From assembly GCF_014648055.1 (NCBI RefSeq), contig NZ_BMQJ01000003.1, positions 1 to 64,000 of the forward strand: a DNA stretch of 64,000 nucleotides, written 5' to 3'. Shown here piece after piece: positions 10,312-19,169 of the stretch. Position numbers and translations under genes: made by a program. Position 1 is the stretch's first letter. Every line of letters begins with the position of its first letter. Below the pieces are notes generated by a model. It searched no databases, was not told the origin of the DNA, and saw only the letters and a program-made list of their open reading frames with translations. Source of the stretch: Streptosporangium pseudovulgare (lineage in GTDB: Bacteria > Actinomycetota > Actinomycetes > Streptosporangiales > Streptosporangiaceae).

Positions 10312-12008
10312 ACGGGCTGACGGGGACGGGCGTCAGCCCCGGCGTCGGCTTCGGCCCGGCCTTCGTGCTCGACTGGGAGCCGCCCGTCCCCGAGCCGGGG
10401 GCCGGGCACGGCGGGGACGCCGAGGCGGAGCGGGCGCGGGCCGAACGGGCCCTCGCCGACGTCGCCGCCGACCTGGAGGCGCGCGGGGCCAGGGCGGGCG
10501 GCGAGGCCCGGGAGATCCTGAACGCCCAGGCGCTGATGGCGCTCGACCCCGGCCTGGCCACCGGGGTGGCCGAGCTGATCGACGCCGGCGCGTCCGCCGC
10601 CCGTGCCGTCTACGAGGCGTTCGGCGCCTACCGCGCGATGCTGGCCGGCGCCGGGGGATATCTGGGCGCGCGCGTCGCCGACCTGGACGACATCCGGGAC
10701 CGGGCCATCGCGGTGCTCGACGGCCGGCCGCCGCCCGGACCGCCGTCCTCCCGGGACGCCCTCGACGGTCCGCCGGGACCGTACGTCCTCGTCGCCCGCG
10801 ACCTGGCGCCCGCCGACACCGCGGCCCTGTCGCCGGACGTGGTCGCCGCGTTCGTCACCGAGGAGGGCGGGCCGACCAGCCACACCGCGATCCTCGCCCG
10901 CGCGCTGGGCGTGCCGGCCGTGGTGGCCTGCCCGGGGGCGGCCTCCATCGCGGCGGGCACGCCGCTGCTGGTGGACGGCGCCGCCGGGACCGTACGGCCC
11001 GCCCCGCCGGACGCCGACGTGGCCGCCGCCCTCGGGGCCGCGGCCGGCAGGGAGGCCGCCCTGGCCGCGGCCATCGGCCCCGGAGCCACCGCCGACGGCC
11101 ACCCGGTGCCGCTGCTGGCCAACATCGGCGGTCCGGACGACGTCGAGGCGGCCCTCGCGCACGGCGCCGAGGGCGTCGGGCTCTTCCGGACCGAGTTCCT
11201 CTTCCTGGGCCGGTCGGCGGCGCCCGGCGAGCGGGAGCAGGAGGAGGCCTACCTCGCGGTGCTGGACGCCTTCCCGGGCGGCCGGGTGATCGTGCGGGCG
11301 CTCGACGCGGGGGCGGACAAGCCGCTGGCGTTCCTGCCGCCGCCGCGCCCGGAGCCCAATCCCGCGCTGGGTGAGCGGGGCCTGCGGCTGCTGCGGGCCC
11401 ACCCGGAGATCCTGGAGACGCAGTTGCGCGCCCTGGCCCGGGCCGCGGCGCGCTCGCGGGCCGATCTCCAGGTGATGGCCCCGATGGTCGCCACCGCGGA
11501 GGAGGCCGCGTGGTTCGCCGCCGCCTGCCGGGAGGCCGGGCTGCCGTCCGCGGGCGTGATGATCGAGATCCCGTCGGCCGCGGTGCGCGCCGCCGACCTG
11601 GCCGCGGAGGCGGGCTTCTTCTCCGTCGGCACCAACGACCTGGCCCAGTACACCCTGGCCGCCGACCGGCAGGTGGGGGCGCTGACCGGGCTGCAGGACC
11701 CCTGGCAGCCCGCCCTGCTCGACCTGGTCGGCCTGGCCGTGGCCGGCGCGGCCGAGCGCGGCAGGCCGTGCGGGGTGTGCGGGGAGGCGGCCGGCGACCC
11801 GGCGCTGGCCTGCGTGCTCGTCGGGATCGGCGTCACCTCGCTGTCGATGGCCGCGCCCGCGCTGCCCGCCGTACGGGCGGCCCTGGCACGGCACTCCCGG
11901 GAGGAGTGCGTGCTCGCCGCGGCCGCCGCCGTGGCCGCGGGCTCGCCGGACGAGGCGCGCGCCGCGGCCCGGGCGAACCTGCCGGGCCTGGCGGATCTGG
12001 GCCTTTGA
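10308..12008 (+). CDS. ptsI: PTS enzyme I (phosphoenolpyruvate-protein phosphotransferase)
   Basis: First enzyme of the PTS; it autophosphorylates from phosphoenolpyruvate and charges HPr. The 566-residue product starts 'NGLTGTGVSPGVGFGPA', has the phosphohistidine swivel motif 'TEEGGPTSHTAILARALGVPAVV', the 'LLANIGGPDDVEAALAHGAEGVGLFRTEFLF' PEP-binding segment, and the signature 'FFSVGTNDLAQYTLAADR'. The late Cys motif appears as 'CGVCGEAAGDP'. Length is normal. GTG 10308 overlaps the HPr stop. It is the last PTS gene of the operon. Confidence 0.96.
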   Translation: MNGLTGTGVSPGVGFGPAFVLDWEPPVPEPGAGHGGDAEAERARAERALADVAADLEARGARAGGEAREILNAQALMALDPGLATGVAELIDAGASAARAVYEAFGAYRAMLAGAGGYLGARVADLDDIRDRAIAVLDGRPPPGPPSSRDALDGPPGPYVLVARDLAPADTAALSPDVVAAFVTEEGGPTSHTAILARALGVPAVVACPGAASIAAGTPLLVDGAAGTVRPAPPDADVAAALGAAAGREAALAAAIGPGATADGHPVPLLANIGGPDDVEAALAHGAEGVGLFRTEFLFLGRSAAPGEREQEEAYLAVLDAFPGGRVIVRALDAGADKPLAFLPPPRPEPNPALGERGLRLLRAHPEILETQLRALARAAARSRADLQVMAPMVATAEEAAWFAAACREAGLPSAGVMIEIPSAAVRAADLAAEAGFFSVGTNDLAQYTLAADRQVGALTGLQDPWQPALLDLVGLAVAGAAERGRPCGVCGEAAGDPALACVLVGIGVTSLSMAAPALPAVRAALARHSREECVLAAAAAVAAGSPDEARAAARANLPGLADLGL

Positions 12009-12073
12009 CCGGCGGATGGGAGATTTCCGGCCCGGAGATGGGGCGGTGCGGCGTGTCCGTCGGTGGGCACGGA

Positions 12074-12079
12074 TAGCGT
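12074..12079 (+). promoter_or_regulatory. -10 box for leaderless hexosaminidase mRNA
   Basis: TAGCGT ends seven bases before ATG 12087, so the predicted transcript would begin at or next to the start codon. No ribosome-binding site is visible. This suggests the hexosaminidase gene has its own promoter besides any read-through from ptsI. Confidence 0.4.
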
Positions 12080-12086
12080 GGGACGC

Positions 12087-13457
12087 ATGGTTCGGTGCAT
12101 TCGTACGACTGGTCTGGCAGTGATCGCGACTATGGTGGCCGGCTGCGCCGCCTCGGGAGCGGACTCGCCCGCCGGGCCCGCCGCGGGGCGGGAGAACGGC
12201 GCCGTCGCGAGCGCCACCGCCACGGTCCTCACGGCCCCCACGTCCGCCGCCCCGTCCGCGACCCCGGACGGCTCGCAGGCGCCCCCGGCGTCCCGGGCGT
12301 CCGCCTCCTCGAAGGTGGAGGCCGTGCTCGCCCGGATGAGCCTGGAGGAGAAGGTCGGGCAGCTCTTCATGCCGGTGGTGTACGGCGCGGACCCCGGCAC
12401 CGTGTCGGGGGAGAACAGCGCGCGGTTCGGGGCGGACACCCCCGCCAAGATCGTGGCGAAGTACCGGCCGGGCGGGGTGATCCTGTTCCCCTGGGCCGGC
12501 AACATCAAGAGCGTCCGGCAGGTGGTGGCCCTGACCAACGGGCTGCAGAAGGCCTCGCCGAAGGTTCCGCTGCTGATCGGCGCCGACCAGGAGAACGGCC
12601 GGGTCTCCCGCCTCGCGCCGCTGGTCACGGCCATGCCGGGCGCGTCGGTCATCGGTTCGACCGGCGACCCCTCGCTGGCCCGTAAGGCCGCCGAGGTCAC
12701 CGGGAGCGAGCTGCGCGCCCTGGGGATCAACCTCGACTTCGCCCCGGTCGCCGACGTGAACATCAACCCGCGCAACCCGGTGATCGGCCCGCGTGCCTAC
12801 GGCTCCGACCCGGCCAAGGTCTCCCGGATGGTCGCCGCGGCGGTCAAGGGGTTCCACGACTCGGGGACGGCCACGGCCGCCAAGCACTTCCCCGGCCACG
12901 GCGACACCGCCGTCGACAGCCACACCGGGCTGCCGGTGATCCGGCACTCCCCGTCGCAGTGGCGGAAGCTGGACGCGCCGCCGTTCGCCGCCGCCATCGG
13001 CGCGAAGACCGACGTGGTGATGAGCGCCCACGTGGTCATGCCGAAGCTCGACCCGTCCGGCGACCCGTCCACGCTGTCCAAGCCGATCCTGACCGGGTTG
13101 CTCCGCGACAGGCTCGGCTTCGACGGGGTCGTCTCGACCGACGCCCTCGACATGGCGGGCGTGCGGAAGAAGTACGGCGACGCGCAGGTGCCGGTCCGGG
13201 CCATCCTGGCCGGGGTCGACCTGCTGCTGATGCCCCCGAACTTCACCAAGGCGTACGACGCGGTGCTGGCCGCGGTGAAGTCGGGGAAGATCTCCCGGGC
13301 GCGGCTCGACCAGTCCGTGCGGCGGCTGCTGACGCTGAAGGAGGCGCGGGGGCTGCTGGAGCGCGCGCCGGTCGCCGACCCGGCGAAGGCCGAGAAGGTG
13401 CTGCGCTCGGCGGAGCACCGTAAGGTGGCCCGGCTCATCGAGTCCCGGGCCCGCTGA
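12087..13457 (+). CDS. Exported GH3 beta-N-acetylhexosaminidase (NagZ-like lipoprotein)
   Basis: Predicted glycoside hydrolase family 3 beta-N-acetylglucosaminidase of 456 residues. A lipoprotein signal precedes lipobox VAGC with Cys20, followed by a Ser/Thr/Ala/Pro linker, so it is anchored outside the membrane. Family motifs are clear: 'LIGADQENGRVSRL', the catalytic loop 'KHFPGHGDTAVDSHTGLPV', and the nucleophile aspartate in 'VSTDALDMAGV'. It would release GlcNAc from chitin or peptidoglycan oligomers for uptake by the adjoining PTS. The gap after ptsI is 78 bp. An in-frame start at 12063 is less likely since the signal peptide begins at 12087. Confidence 0.9.
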   Translation: MVRCIRTTGLAVIATMVAGCAASGADSPAGPAAGRENGAVASATATVLTAPTSAAPSATPDGSQAPPASRASASSKVEAVLARMSLEEKVGQLFMPVVYGADPGTVSGENSARFGADTPAKIVAKYRPGGVILFPWAGNIKSVRQVVALTNGLQKASPKVPLLIGADQENGRVSRLAPLVTAMPGASVIGSTGDPSLARKAAEVTGSELRALGINLDFAPVADVNINPRNPVIGPRAYGSDPAKVSRMVAAAVKGFHDSGTATAAKHFPGHGDTAVDSHTGLPVIRHSPSQWRKLDAPPFAAAIGAKTDVVMSAHVVMPKLDPSGDPSTLSKPILTGLLRDRLGFDGVVSTDALDMAGVRKKYGDAQVPVRAILAGVDLLLMPPNFTKAYDAVLAAVKSGKISRARLDQSVRRLLTLKEARGLLERAPVADPAKAEKVLRSAEHRKVARLIESRAR

Positions 13458-13471
13458 GCGGGAGGCCGTGT

Positions 13472-13597
13472 CTAGGCCGGCTGGAGGCCCCGGCGCTCCA
13501 GGACGGAGGCGACGATCGCCCGGATGGCGTAGGCGGCGATGGCTTCGAGCGCGATGACGGCCAGTTTGGCCAGCAGCGACGTCAGGATGGCGGGCAT
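13472..13597 (-). CDS. 41-residue hydrophobic micropeptide downstream of the P-type ATPase
   Basis: A short frame starts at ATG 13597 behind GAGG, five bases upstream, and encodes 41 residues. It begins MPAILTSLLAKLAVIALEAI and continues with a second apolar stretch, AAYAIRAIVASVL, ending ERRGLQPA. It looks like one amphipathic or membrane-spanning helix with a basic C-terminus. It lies 69 bp after the stop of the giant P-type ATPase on the same strand, with an AT-rich stretch (13615-13660) between that could be a promoter. I do not recognise a family. Small membrane peptides that tune P-type pumps (KdpF, MgtR) are an analogy only. Confidence 0.5.
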   Translation of the reverse strand: MPAILTSLLAKLAVIALEAIAAYAIRAIVASVLERRGLQPA

Positions 13598-13666
13598 GAT
13601 GACCTCACAGGGGAGAAAACTTCTTATAAGCGATAATTCATGACAAATATGGACTAAACGCCCAGG

Positions 13667-16600
13667 TCAGGTTACCGGGAGATGAACAGACGGTGACACC
13701 TTGCGGGCCGGAGCCTGCAGCGCCGCCTCCATGACCGTCGCGGCGGCGGCGCTGCCCAGGGCGACGGTCCACCCCACCGGCCCGAGCGGGCGGCAGCCGA
13801 AGAACCGGCACACCCCCGGCACCGACACCGTCAGGCCCAGCACGGCCAGCGAGACGGCCGAGGCCAGCAGGACCACCCGGTCCCGGCGGCCGAGCACCAG
13901 GGTCTGGAAGAGCTGCGCCGACACCAGCGCCACCAGGCCCATCGTGTTCGCCCGGCCCGTCGTGCCGGTCATCCGGCCGATCCACCACGCGGCCCCGGCC
14001 GCGCTCGCCGTGGTGACCGCGCGCAGATAGATGTCCCGGGTCAGGGAGGCCCCCAGCGACGCCTCCGGCCCCTCGGCCAGCAGCTTCTCCGGGCTCGTCG
14101 ACGCCGGCGGCCGGACGGCCACCGCCAGCGCGGGCAGCATGTCGGTGAGGAGGTTGACCAGCAGCAGCTGGCGGGCGTTCAGCACGTTCCGGCCGGACAG
14201 CAGGCTGGAGCCGACCGCGAAGACGATCTCGCCGATGTTGCCGCCGAGCAGGACGCTCAGGGCATCGCGCACCGAGCTCCACATGGCCCGGCCCTCGGTG
14301 ATCGCGTCGACGATCGTCTCGATCCGGTCGTCGGTCACCACGACGTCGGCGGCGGCCCGGGCCGCGGGGGTGGCGCGGGAGCCCAGGGCGATGCCCACGT
14401 CGGCGACGCGGATCGCGGGCGCGTCGTTGGCGCCGTCGCCGGTGACCGCCACGACCTTGCCGGACCGGCGCAGGCAGCGGACGATCCTGGCCTTGTGCGC
14501 CGGGGTGGTCCGGGCGAGGACCGCCGCGTCCGACAGCGCCTCGGCCAGCTCCTCGTCGTCCAGGGCGTCGATCTCCGGGCCGGTCATGACCCGCCCGCCG
14601 TTCAGCGCGTCCAGCTCGGCGGCGATCGCCTCGGCGGTGCTGGGATGGTCACCGGTGACCATGACGATCCGGACGCCCGCTCCCATCAGACGGCGGACGC
14701 TGTCGGCCGCCGTGGGCCTGACCGGGTCGGCCAGGCAGAGGAACCCGAGGAAGCGCAGCTCGCGGATGCGCTCCTCGTCCAGGTCCCGGCGGCCGGAGGC
14801 CGGACGCTCGGCCACCGCGAGCACCCGGTACCCCTGCAGGGCCAGCCGGTTCACCTCCTTCTCCAGCTCCGCGCGCACGGGACCGGTCAGCGGGGTCTCG
14901 CGGCCGTCGCGCAGCACCGCCGTACAGCAGGTGATCACGATCTCCGGGGCGCCCTTGACGCTCAGCAGCGCCCCCGCCCCGCCCACGCCGAGCACGGCGT
15001 GGTAACCGCGGCCGGGTTCGAAGGGCAGCTCGTCGATCCGGCGCCACCCCTCGGCTCCGTCCTCGGGCGTCACCTCCAGCCGCCGGGCCCCCTCCAGGAC
15101 GGCGCGGTCGGTGGGATGGGCGACGGGCCGCTCGGCGTCGTGCCGCGGCCCGGCCCGCATCCCCGCGGCCACGATCCGCCGCAGCTCCGGCGTCAGCGCC
15201 TCCACCGGCCGGTCGGACCGCCCGTCGGAGACGCGCCGCAGACTGATGCGCCCCTCGGTCAGCGTGCCCGTCTTGTCGAAGCAGAGCACGTTCACCCGGC
15301 CCAGGGCCTCGATGGTCGAAGGGTTCGGCACCAGGGTGTTGCGCCTGGACAGCCGCCGGGCGGCGGCGAGCTCGGCGACCGAGGCGACGAAGGGCAGCCC
15401 CTCGGGCACGGCGGCGACGGCGAGGCTCACCGCGGGCGCCAGCGCCTGCGCCACCGGCCTGCCCCGCGCCAGGTCGGTGACGAGGAGCAGCAGGCCGGAG
15501 CCGATCGCGGCGGGGAGGATCTCCCGGCTCAGCCGCCGCAGCCGCAGTTGCACCCCGGTCGGCGGGGGCCGCTCCGCGGTGATCCCGGCGGTGCGGGCCG
15601 CCTCGGTCGTCCGGCCCGCCGCGACGACCACGGCGAGGCCGTGCCCGGCCGCCACCGTCGTGCCCTCGTAGACCATCGAGGTCCGCTCTGCCAGGGCGGA
15701 CGCGCCGACCGGCGCCGGCGACTTGGCGACGAGCTGCGACTCGCCGGTCAGGCTCGCCTCGTCGACCTCCAGGCCCACCGCTTTGACCACCCGGCAGTCG
15801 GCCGGTACGGCGTCGCCCGCCCGCAGCTCGACGACGTCGCCCGGTACGAGCTTCTCCACGGTCGTGCTCTCCTGGCCGCCGGGGCGGCGCAGCCGTACGC
15901 GGAGCGCGACCGTCTCGGTCAGGCGGCGCAGGGACCGGTCGGCGGCGAACCGCTGGCCACCCCCGATGAGCGCGTCGATGACCATGACCGCGGCGATCAG
16001 CACCGCGTCGGAGACCGAGCCGACCAGGGCCGACAGGCCCGCGCCCGCGGTCAGGACCGGCGTCAGCGGGTTGGCCAGCTCCTCGGCGGAGGCGCGCAGC
16101 AGCGAGGCGGGGGCCTCGGGGCGCTCGGACCCGGCGGCGGTACGGCGCCGCAGCGCCTCGGCCTCGCTGATGCCCCGGGGCGAGGAGCCGAGCCGGGTCA
16201 GAACGTCCTCGGCCCGCATCGCGTGCCAGGGCGTCGGGTCGGCGCGGACCGGCGCCGCCACGCGCCCGACGTCGCGGCCCGACCACTCGCCGACGACGAT
16301 GGCCAGCAGCGCCGTGCCGTCGCTGACGAGCTGCGCCCAGCGCACCACCGCCGCCCTCGGCACGAGGACCGTCAGGCCGGTCCCGAGCAGCGCCGTCGCG
16401 ACGCCGATCCACACGCACCGCTCGCTCGTCCGGTGCGCCGGGCCCAGGGAGCTCAGCAGCAGGTGGGCCTCGCCGGGCTCGCAGATCACGTCCGCGTCCC
16501 ACGGCACCGGGCCCGACGGCCGCAGCACGCCGACGCCCAGGTCGGCCTGGGCCAGCGCGGCGAGGGAGCGGTTCGACACCACGGCCACGCCGTGCCCGTC

Positions 16601-18205
16601 CGCCTGGAGCGCGCGGACCCTCGCGACGAGCCCGGAGCCGCCCGGCACGCTCTCGCCGACGCCCAGCCGCGGACCGAGTTCCGCGAACGCCGCGAGCTCC
16701 GGGTGGCCGCCGGCGAGCAGTACGGTGCCCGCGTCCCGGGCCGCGGCGACGAGGGCGTCCGCCATGGGATCGACATCCGGCGCCACGCCCACCAGCGCGA
16801 CCGGCACGCCCTCCCGCCTCACGCCGACGGCCCGCAGTCCCCGGCTCTCCCACTCGCCGAGGTCGTCCGGCGGGGGTGGACCGTCCGCGGGGAGGAAACC
16901 GGCGGGGTCGGCGAGCGGTTCGGCCGTCCATCCGTCGTGCTCGCGCCGCGCGCCGGGGTCGGAGAGATCGATCAGCCCGTACAGCCGGGCCCGCAGCTCG
17001 TCTCCGTCCGTGTTCCCGGCCGAGTCTCCGTCCGTGTTCCCTGCTGTGCCGCCCTTCATGTCGCCGGCCGCCCCGCTGATCGCGTCACCGATCGCGTCGC
17101 CGGTCAGCGGGACGACGCGGTCGATCGTCCAGGAACCCGTGGCGAGGAGGCCGGCGTCGAGGACGACCGTGTCCACGCCGTCCATCCGGCGCAGGGCGTT
17201 GCCCCTCAGCACGATCGCGCCGCGCCGCGCCGCGGCCCGGCCGACCGCGCCCGCGAACGCCTCGCGGCCCAGCTTCGCGGCCCTGGGCGTCGCGTTGACC
17301 AGCATGGCCAGGCCCTGCTCGCGGCTGCCGCTGAGCAGGCGCGTCAGGCCGGAGACGCCCACCGCCAGCGGGCTCGCCACGCGCTCGAACCGGTCCACGG
17401 GACTGTGGGACATCGGGGCCGTGCGGGGCGTCCGCGCCGCCCGGATGTGGCGGTAGCCCCCCTCCCTGGTGGCCAGCTCCTTCTCGTGCTCCCGCCAGGC
17501 CCGCAGGGCGCCGCGCGCCTCCGTGTAGCGGGCCGCCGCGGTCACCGACTGGACCACCATCCCGAACGGCCGCATCGCGAGCGTCTGGCCGACGATCCCG
17601 GCGGTGGTGAACAGCGTGTCGGTGACCGCGCGCCCGAGGCGACGCTCCAGTCCCGCGCGGACGAACGGGGTGGAGTCGACCAGGTTGAGGACGGTGGGGA
17701 CGGACGGGGGGAGCAGCGGCGTCCGCAGCGCGCGTCCGGCGACCGCCAGACCGGCCCCGAGCAGGCTCGCGCCGAGCCGGATACCGGCCCGCATGTGGTT
17801 CTCCGCCAGCCGGGACGACGGGGACCGCGGGCTGTGGTCCGTCGTGTCCCCGGCCTCCTCCACGGGGCCCGGTTCGAACTCCTCCTCCCCTGCCCCGCCG
17901 TCGAACAGGTCGACGATGGACAGCAGCCTGCCCAGGTCGGCCGAGGCGCTGTCGCAGCCGACGAAGACCCAGCCCAGGACGCCGTTGACCTCCGCCCGGC
18001 CGATGCCCTTCATCGACAGCAGCCGCTCCTCCAGCCGTCGCGCCGCCCGCCCGGTGCCCGGGCCGCCGATCCTCCGCAGGTCGATGCGGACCCCGCCGGG
18101 ACAGGCCCGCGCCTCGCGAGGGCCCGGCAGGGCGGCGCGGATCGGATCGGGCACGATTCCCCAGAGCGCCTCGATCGGCGATCTGAGCGCGCGCGGCACG
18201 AACAT
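13667..18205 (-). CDS. Giant cation-translocating P-type ATPase, CtpI-like, with a degenerate N-terminal half
   Basis: A 1,512-residue membrane pump, similar in size and layout to mycobacterial CtpI. The C-terminal half is a complete P-type ATPase. It has the actuator 'DEASLTGES', the PEGLP membrane motif (as in calcium-type pumps), phosphorylation site 'CFDKTGTLT' near residue 977, 'GFLCLADPVRPTAADSVRRLMGAG', 'MVTGDHPSTAEAI' and the hinge 'VTGDGANDAPAI'. The N-terminal half looks like an eroded copy: the phosphorylation site reads 'VVLDAGLLATG' near residue 348, and the ADP-binding region reads 'GVAPDVDPMADALVAAARDAGTVLLAGG'. An apparent HMA-like start domain precedes it. The transported ion is unknown. 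Start 18205 has GGAGAG upstream. The preceding small membrane gene is on the same strand. Confidence 0.88.
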   Translation of the reverse strand: MFVPRALRSPIEALWGIVPDPIRAALPGPREARACPGGVRIDLRRIGGPGTGRAARRLEERLLSMKGIGRAEVNGVLGWVFVGCDSASADLGRLLSIVDLFDGGAGEEEFEPGPVEEAGDTTDHSPRSPSSRLAENHMRAGIRLGASLLGAGLAVAGRALRTPLLPPSVPTVLNLVDSTPFVRAGLERRLGRAVTDTLFTTAGIVGQTLAMRPFGMVVQSVTAAARYTEARGALRAWREHEKELATREGGYRHIRAARTPRTAPMSHSPVDRFERVASPLAVGVSGLTRLLSGSREQGLAMLVNATPRAAKLGREAFAGAVGRAAARRGAIVLRGNALRRMDGVDTVVLDAGLLATGSWTIDRVVPLTGDAIGDAISGAAGDMKGGTAGNTDGDSAGNTDGDELRARLYGLIDLSDPGARREHDGWTAEPLADPAGFLPADGPPPPDDLGEWESRGLRAVGVRREGVPVALVGVAPDVDPMADALVAAARDAGTVLLAGGHPELAAFAELGPRLGVGESVPGGSGLVARVRALQADGHGVAVVSNRSLAALAQADLGVGVLRPSGPVPWDADVICEPGEAHLLLSSLGPAHRTSERCVWIGVATALLGTGLTVLVPRAAVVRWAQLVSDGTALLAIVVGEWSGRDVGRVAAPVRADPTPWHAMRAEDVLTRLGSSPRGISEAEALRRRTAAGSERPEAPASLLRASAEELANPLTPVLTAGAGLSALVGSVSDAVLIAAVMVIDALIGGGQRFAADRSLRRLTETVALRVRLRRPGGQESTTVEKLVPGDVVELRAGDAVPADCRVVKAVGLEVDEASLTGESQLVAKSPAPVGASALAERTSMVYEGTTVAAGHGLAVVVAAGRTTEAARTAGITAERPPPTGVQLRLRRLSREILPAAIGSGLLLLVTDLARGRPVAQALAPAVSLAVAAVPEGLPFVASVAELAAARRLSRRNTLVPNPSTIEALGRVNVLCFDKTGTLTEGRISLRRVSDGRSDRPVEALTPELRRIVAAGMRAGPRHDAERPVAHPTDRAVLEGARRLEVTPEDGAEGWRRIDELPFEPGRGYHAVLGVGGAGALLSVKGAPEIVITCCTAVLRDGRETPLTGPVRAELEKEVNRLALQGYRVLAVAERPASGRRDLDEERIRELRFLGFLCLADPVRPTAADSVRRLMGAGVRIVMVTGDHPSTAEAIAAELDALNGGRVMTGPEIDALDDEELAEALSDAAVLARTTPAHKARIVRCLRRSGKVVAVTGDGANDAPAIRVADVGIALGSRATPAARAAADVVVTDDRIETIVDAITEGRAMWSSVRDALSVLLGGNIGEIVFAVGSSLLSGRNVLNARQLLLVNLLTDMLPALAVAVRPPASTSPEKLLAEGPEASLGASLTRDIYLRAVTTASAAGAAWWIGRMTGTTGRANTMGLVALVSAQLFQTLVLGRRDRVVLLASAVSLAVLGLTVSVPGVCRFFGCRPLGPVGWTVALGSAAAATVMEAALQAPARKVSPSVHLPVT

Positions 18206-18336
18206 TCGGTTCTCTCCAGTGAAAAGGAAACCGGGCCGACCCGGCCTCGTGGATCATGGCCCGATCGGCCCTGTCACCCTGGCGTCGCGTCCCGCGCCGC
18301 CGCTCCCCGGACGTCCCTCCGGTGTCCTCCGGATGC

Positions 18337-18369
18337 CCCGGTGGTGCCCTTCCGGCGGGCACCACCGGG
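18337..18369 (-). terminator. Hairpin between the Arg-tail protein and P-type ATPase genes
   Basis: A perfect 13-bp stem (18337-18349 with 18357-18369) has a 7-nt loop, 38 bp past the stop of the upstream gene. It may terminate or attenuate transcription before the ATPase gene. Confidence 0.6.
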
Positions 18370-18407
18370 ATTCCCGGTGTCCTTCCGCGCAGGCGTGCCC
18401 GCCGCCG

Positions 18408-19169
18408 TCACTCGGAGGCGCCCTCCGCGCCCGCGGCCCGGGTGGTCCGCGACGTGGACCGGGTGGCCGTCGAGGCGGCCCCGGTGGCCGGGGAGGCCGC
18501 CTTGGCGGCCGCGGCGGTGGACCGGGTGGCCCGCGCCGTGCCGCCCGCGGTGGCCCGGGTGGCCCGGGTGGCCCGTGCCGTGCCGCCGGTGGCCGCGGTG
18601 GACCGGGTGGCCCGGGTGGTGCCACCGGCGGCGCGGGTGGACCGGGTGCGCGCGGTGCCCGCCGTACCGGTCGTCCCGGCGCCCTCGGCGGCGGGGGTGC
18701 TCGTGGAGCCCGGCCCGGAGGCCGGGACGGGCGGCGCGGCGGCCCCCGCGGAGGGCGAGGCGGCCCGCTCCCTGCGGGCGCGCTGGGCGATCACCGTCCC
18801 GACCCCGATGGCCGCCGCCACCGGCCACTCGATCAGTCCCGCGACCGCGAGCGCGCCGAGCCCGCCGTAGTAGACGAGCCGTTCCGGCGGCGGGAGGAGG
18901 GACCGGGCCGTGTCGACGGCGTGGCCCGCCTCCTGCCGGTTGATGTGCGGTAGGTGCATGTGCGGGGGACGCAGCTGCAGGGTCAGCATCGGCAGGTTCA
19001 GCGTCAGCGCGTGGCCGTCCGTGCTCTGCTCCGCGGTCCCGGGCTGCTCCGTCTTCCGGCCGGTCGCCGCAGGCTCCGGCGCCGTCGCGGCGGAACCCGC
19101 CGTCGCGCGGCCGCGTGACGGCCGGGACGTCCGGCTCGACGTCCGGCTCGACGTCTGGCTCACTGTCAT
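18408..19169 (-). CDS. Membrane protein with His segment and repetitive Arg/Ala/Thr tail
   Basis: A 253-residue protein of unknown function. The N-terminal 45 residues are Ser/Thr/Arg-rich. Next comes a Leu/Pro segment ending in 'LRPPHMHLPHINRQE', whose histidines could bind metal, then one hydrophobic hairpin ('LVYYGGLGALAVAGLIEWPV' onward). The last 85 residues are a low-complexity repeat of Arg, Ala, Thr and Gly (units like GTARATRSTAA) with almost no Lys. Such tails resemble nucleic-acid or polyanion-binding tails of histone-like proteins, but here the tail is on a membrane protein. Start 19169 is set by AGGAGG; ATG 19205 is an alternative. It sits upstream of the CtpI-like ATPase, suggesting a shared role. 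Confidence 0.65.
   Translation of the reverse strand: MTVSQTSSRTSSRTSRPSRGRATAGSAATAPEPAATGRKTEQPGTAEQSTDGHALTLNLPMLTLQLRPPHMHLPHINRQEAGHAVDTARSLLPPPERLVYYGGLGALAVAGLIEWPVAAAIGVGTVIAQRARRERAASPSAGAAAPPVPASGPGSTSTPAAEGAGTTGTAGTARTRSTRAAGGTTRATRSTAATGGTARATRATRATAGGTARATRSTAAAAKAASPATGAASTATRSTSRTTRAAGAEGASE
18435..18660. repeat. Low-complexity repeat encoding the Arg/Ala/Thr tail
   Basis: Irregular repetition of a unit close to GTGGACCGGGTGGCCCG fills the 3' part of the preceding gene. It encodes alternating Ala-Thr-Arg and Gly-Thr-Ala blocks. Expansion by slippage is likely. Confidence 0.7.
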
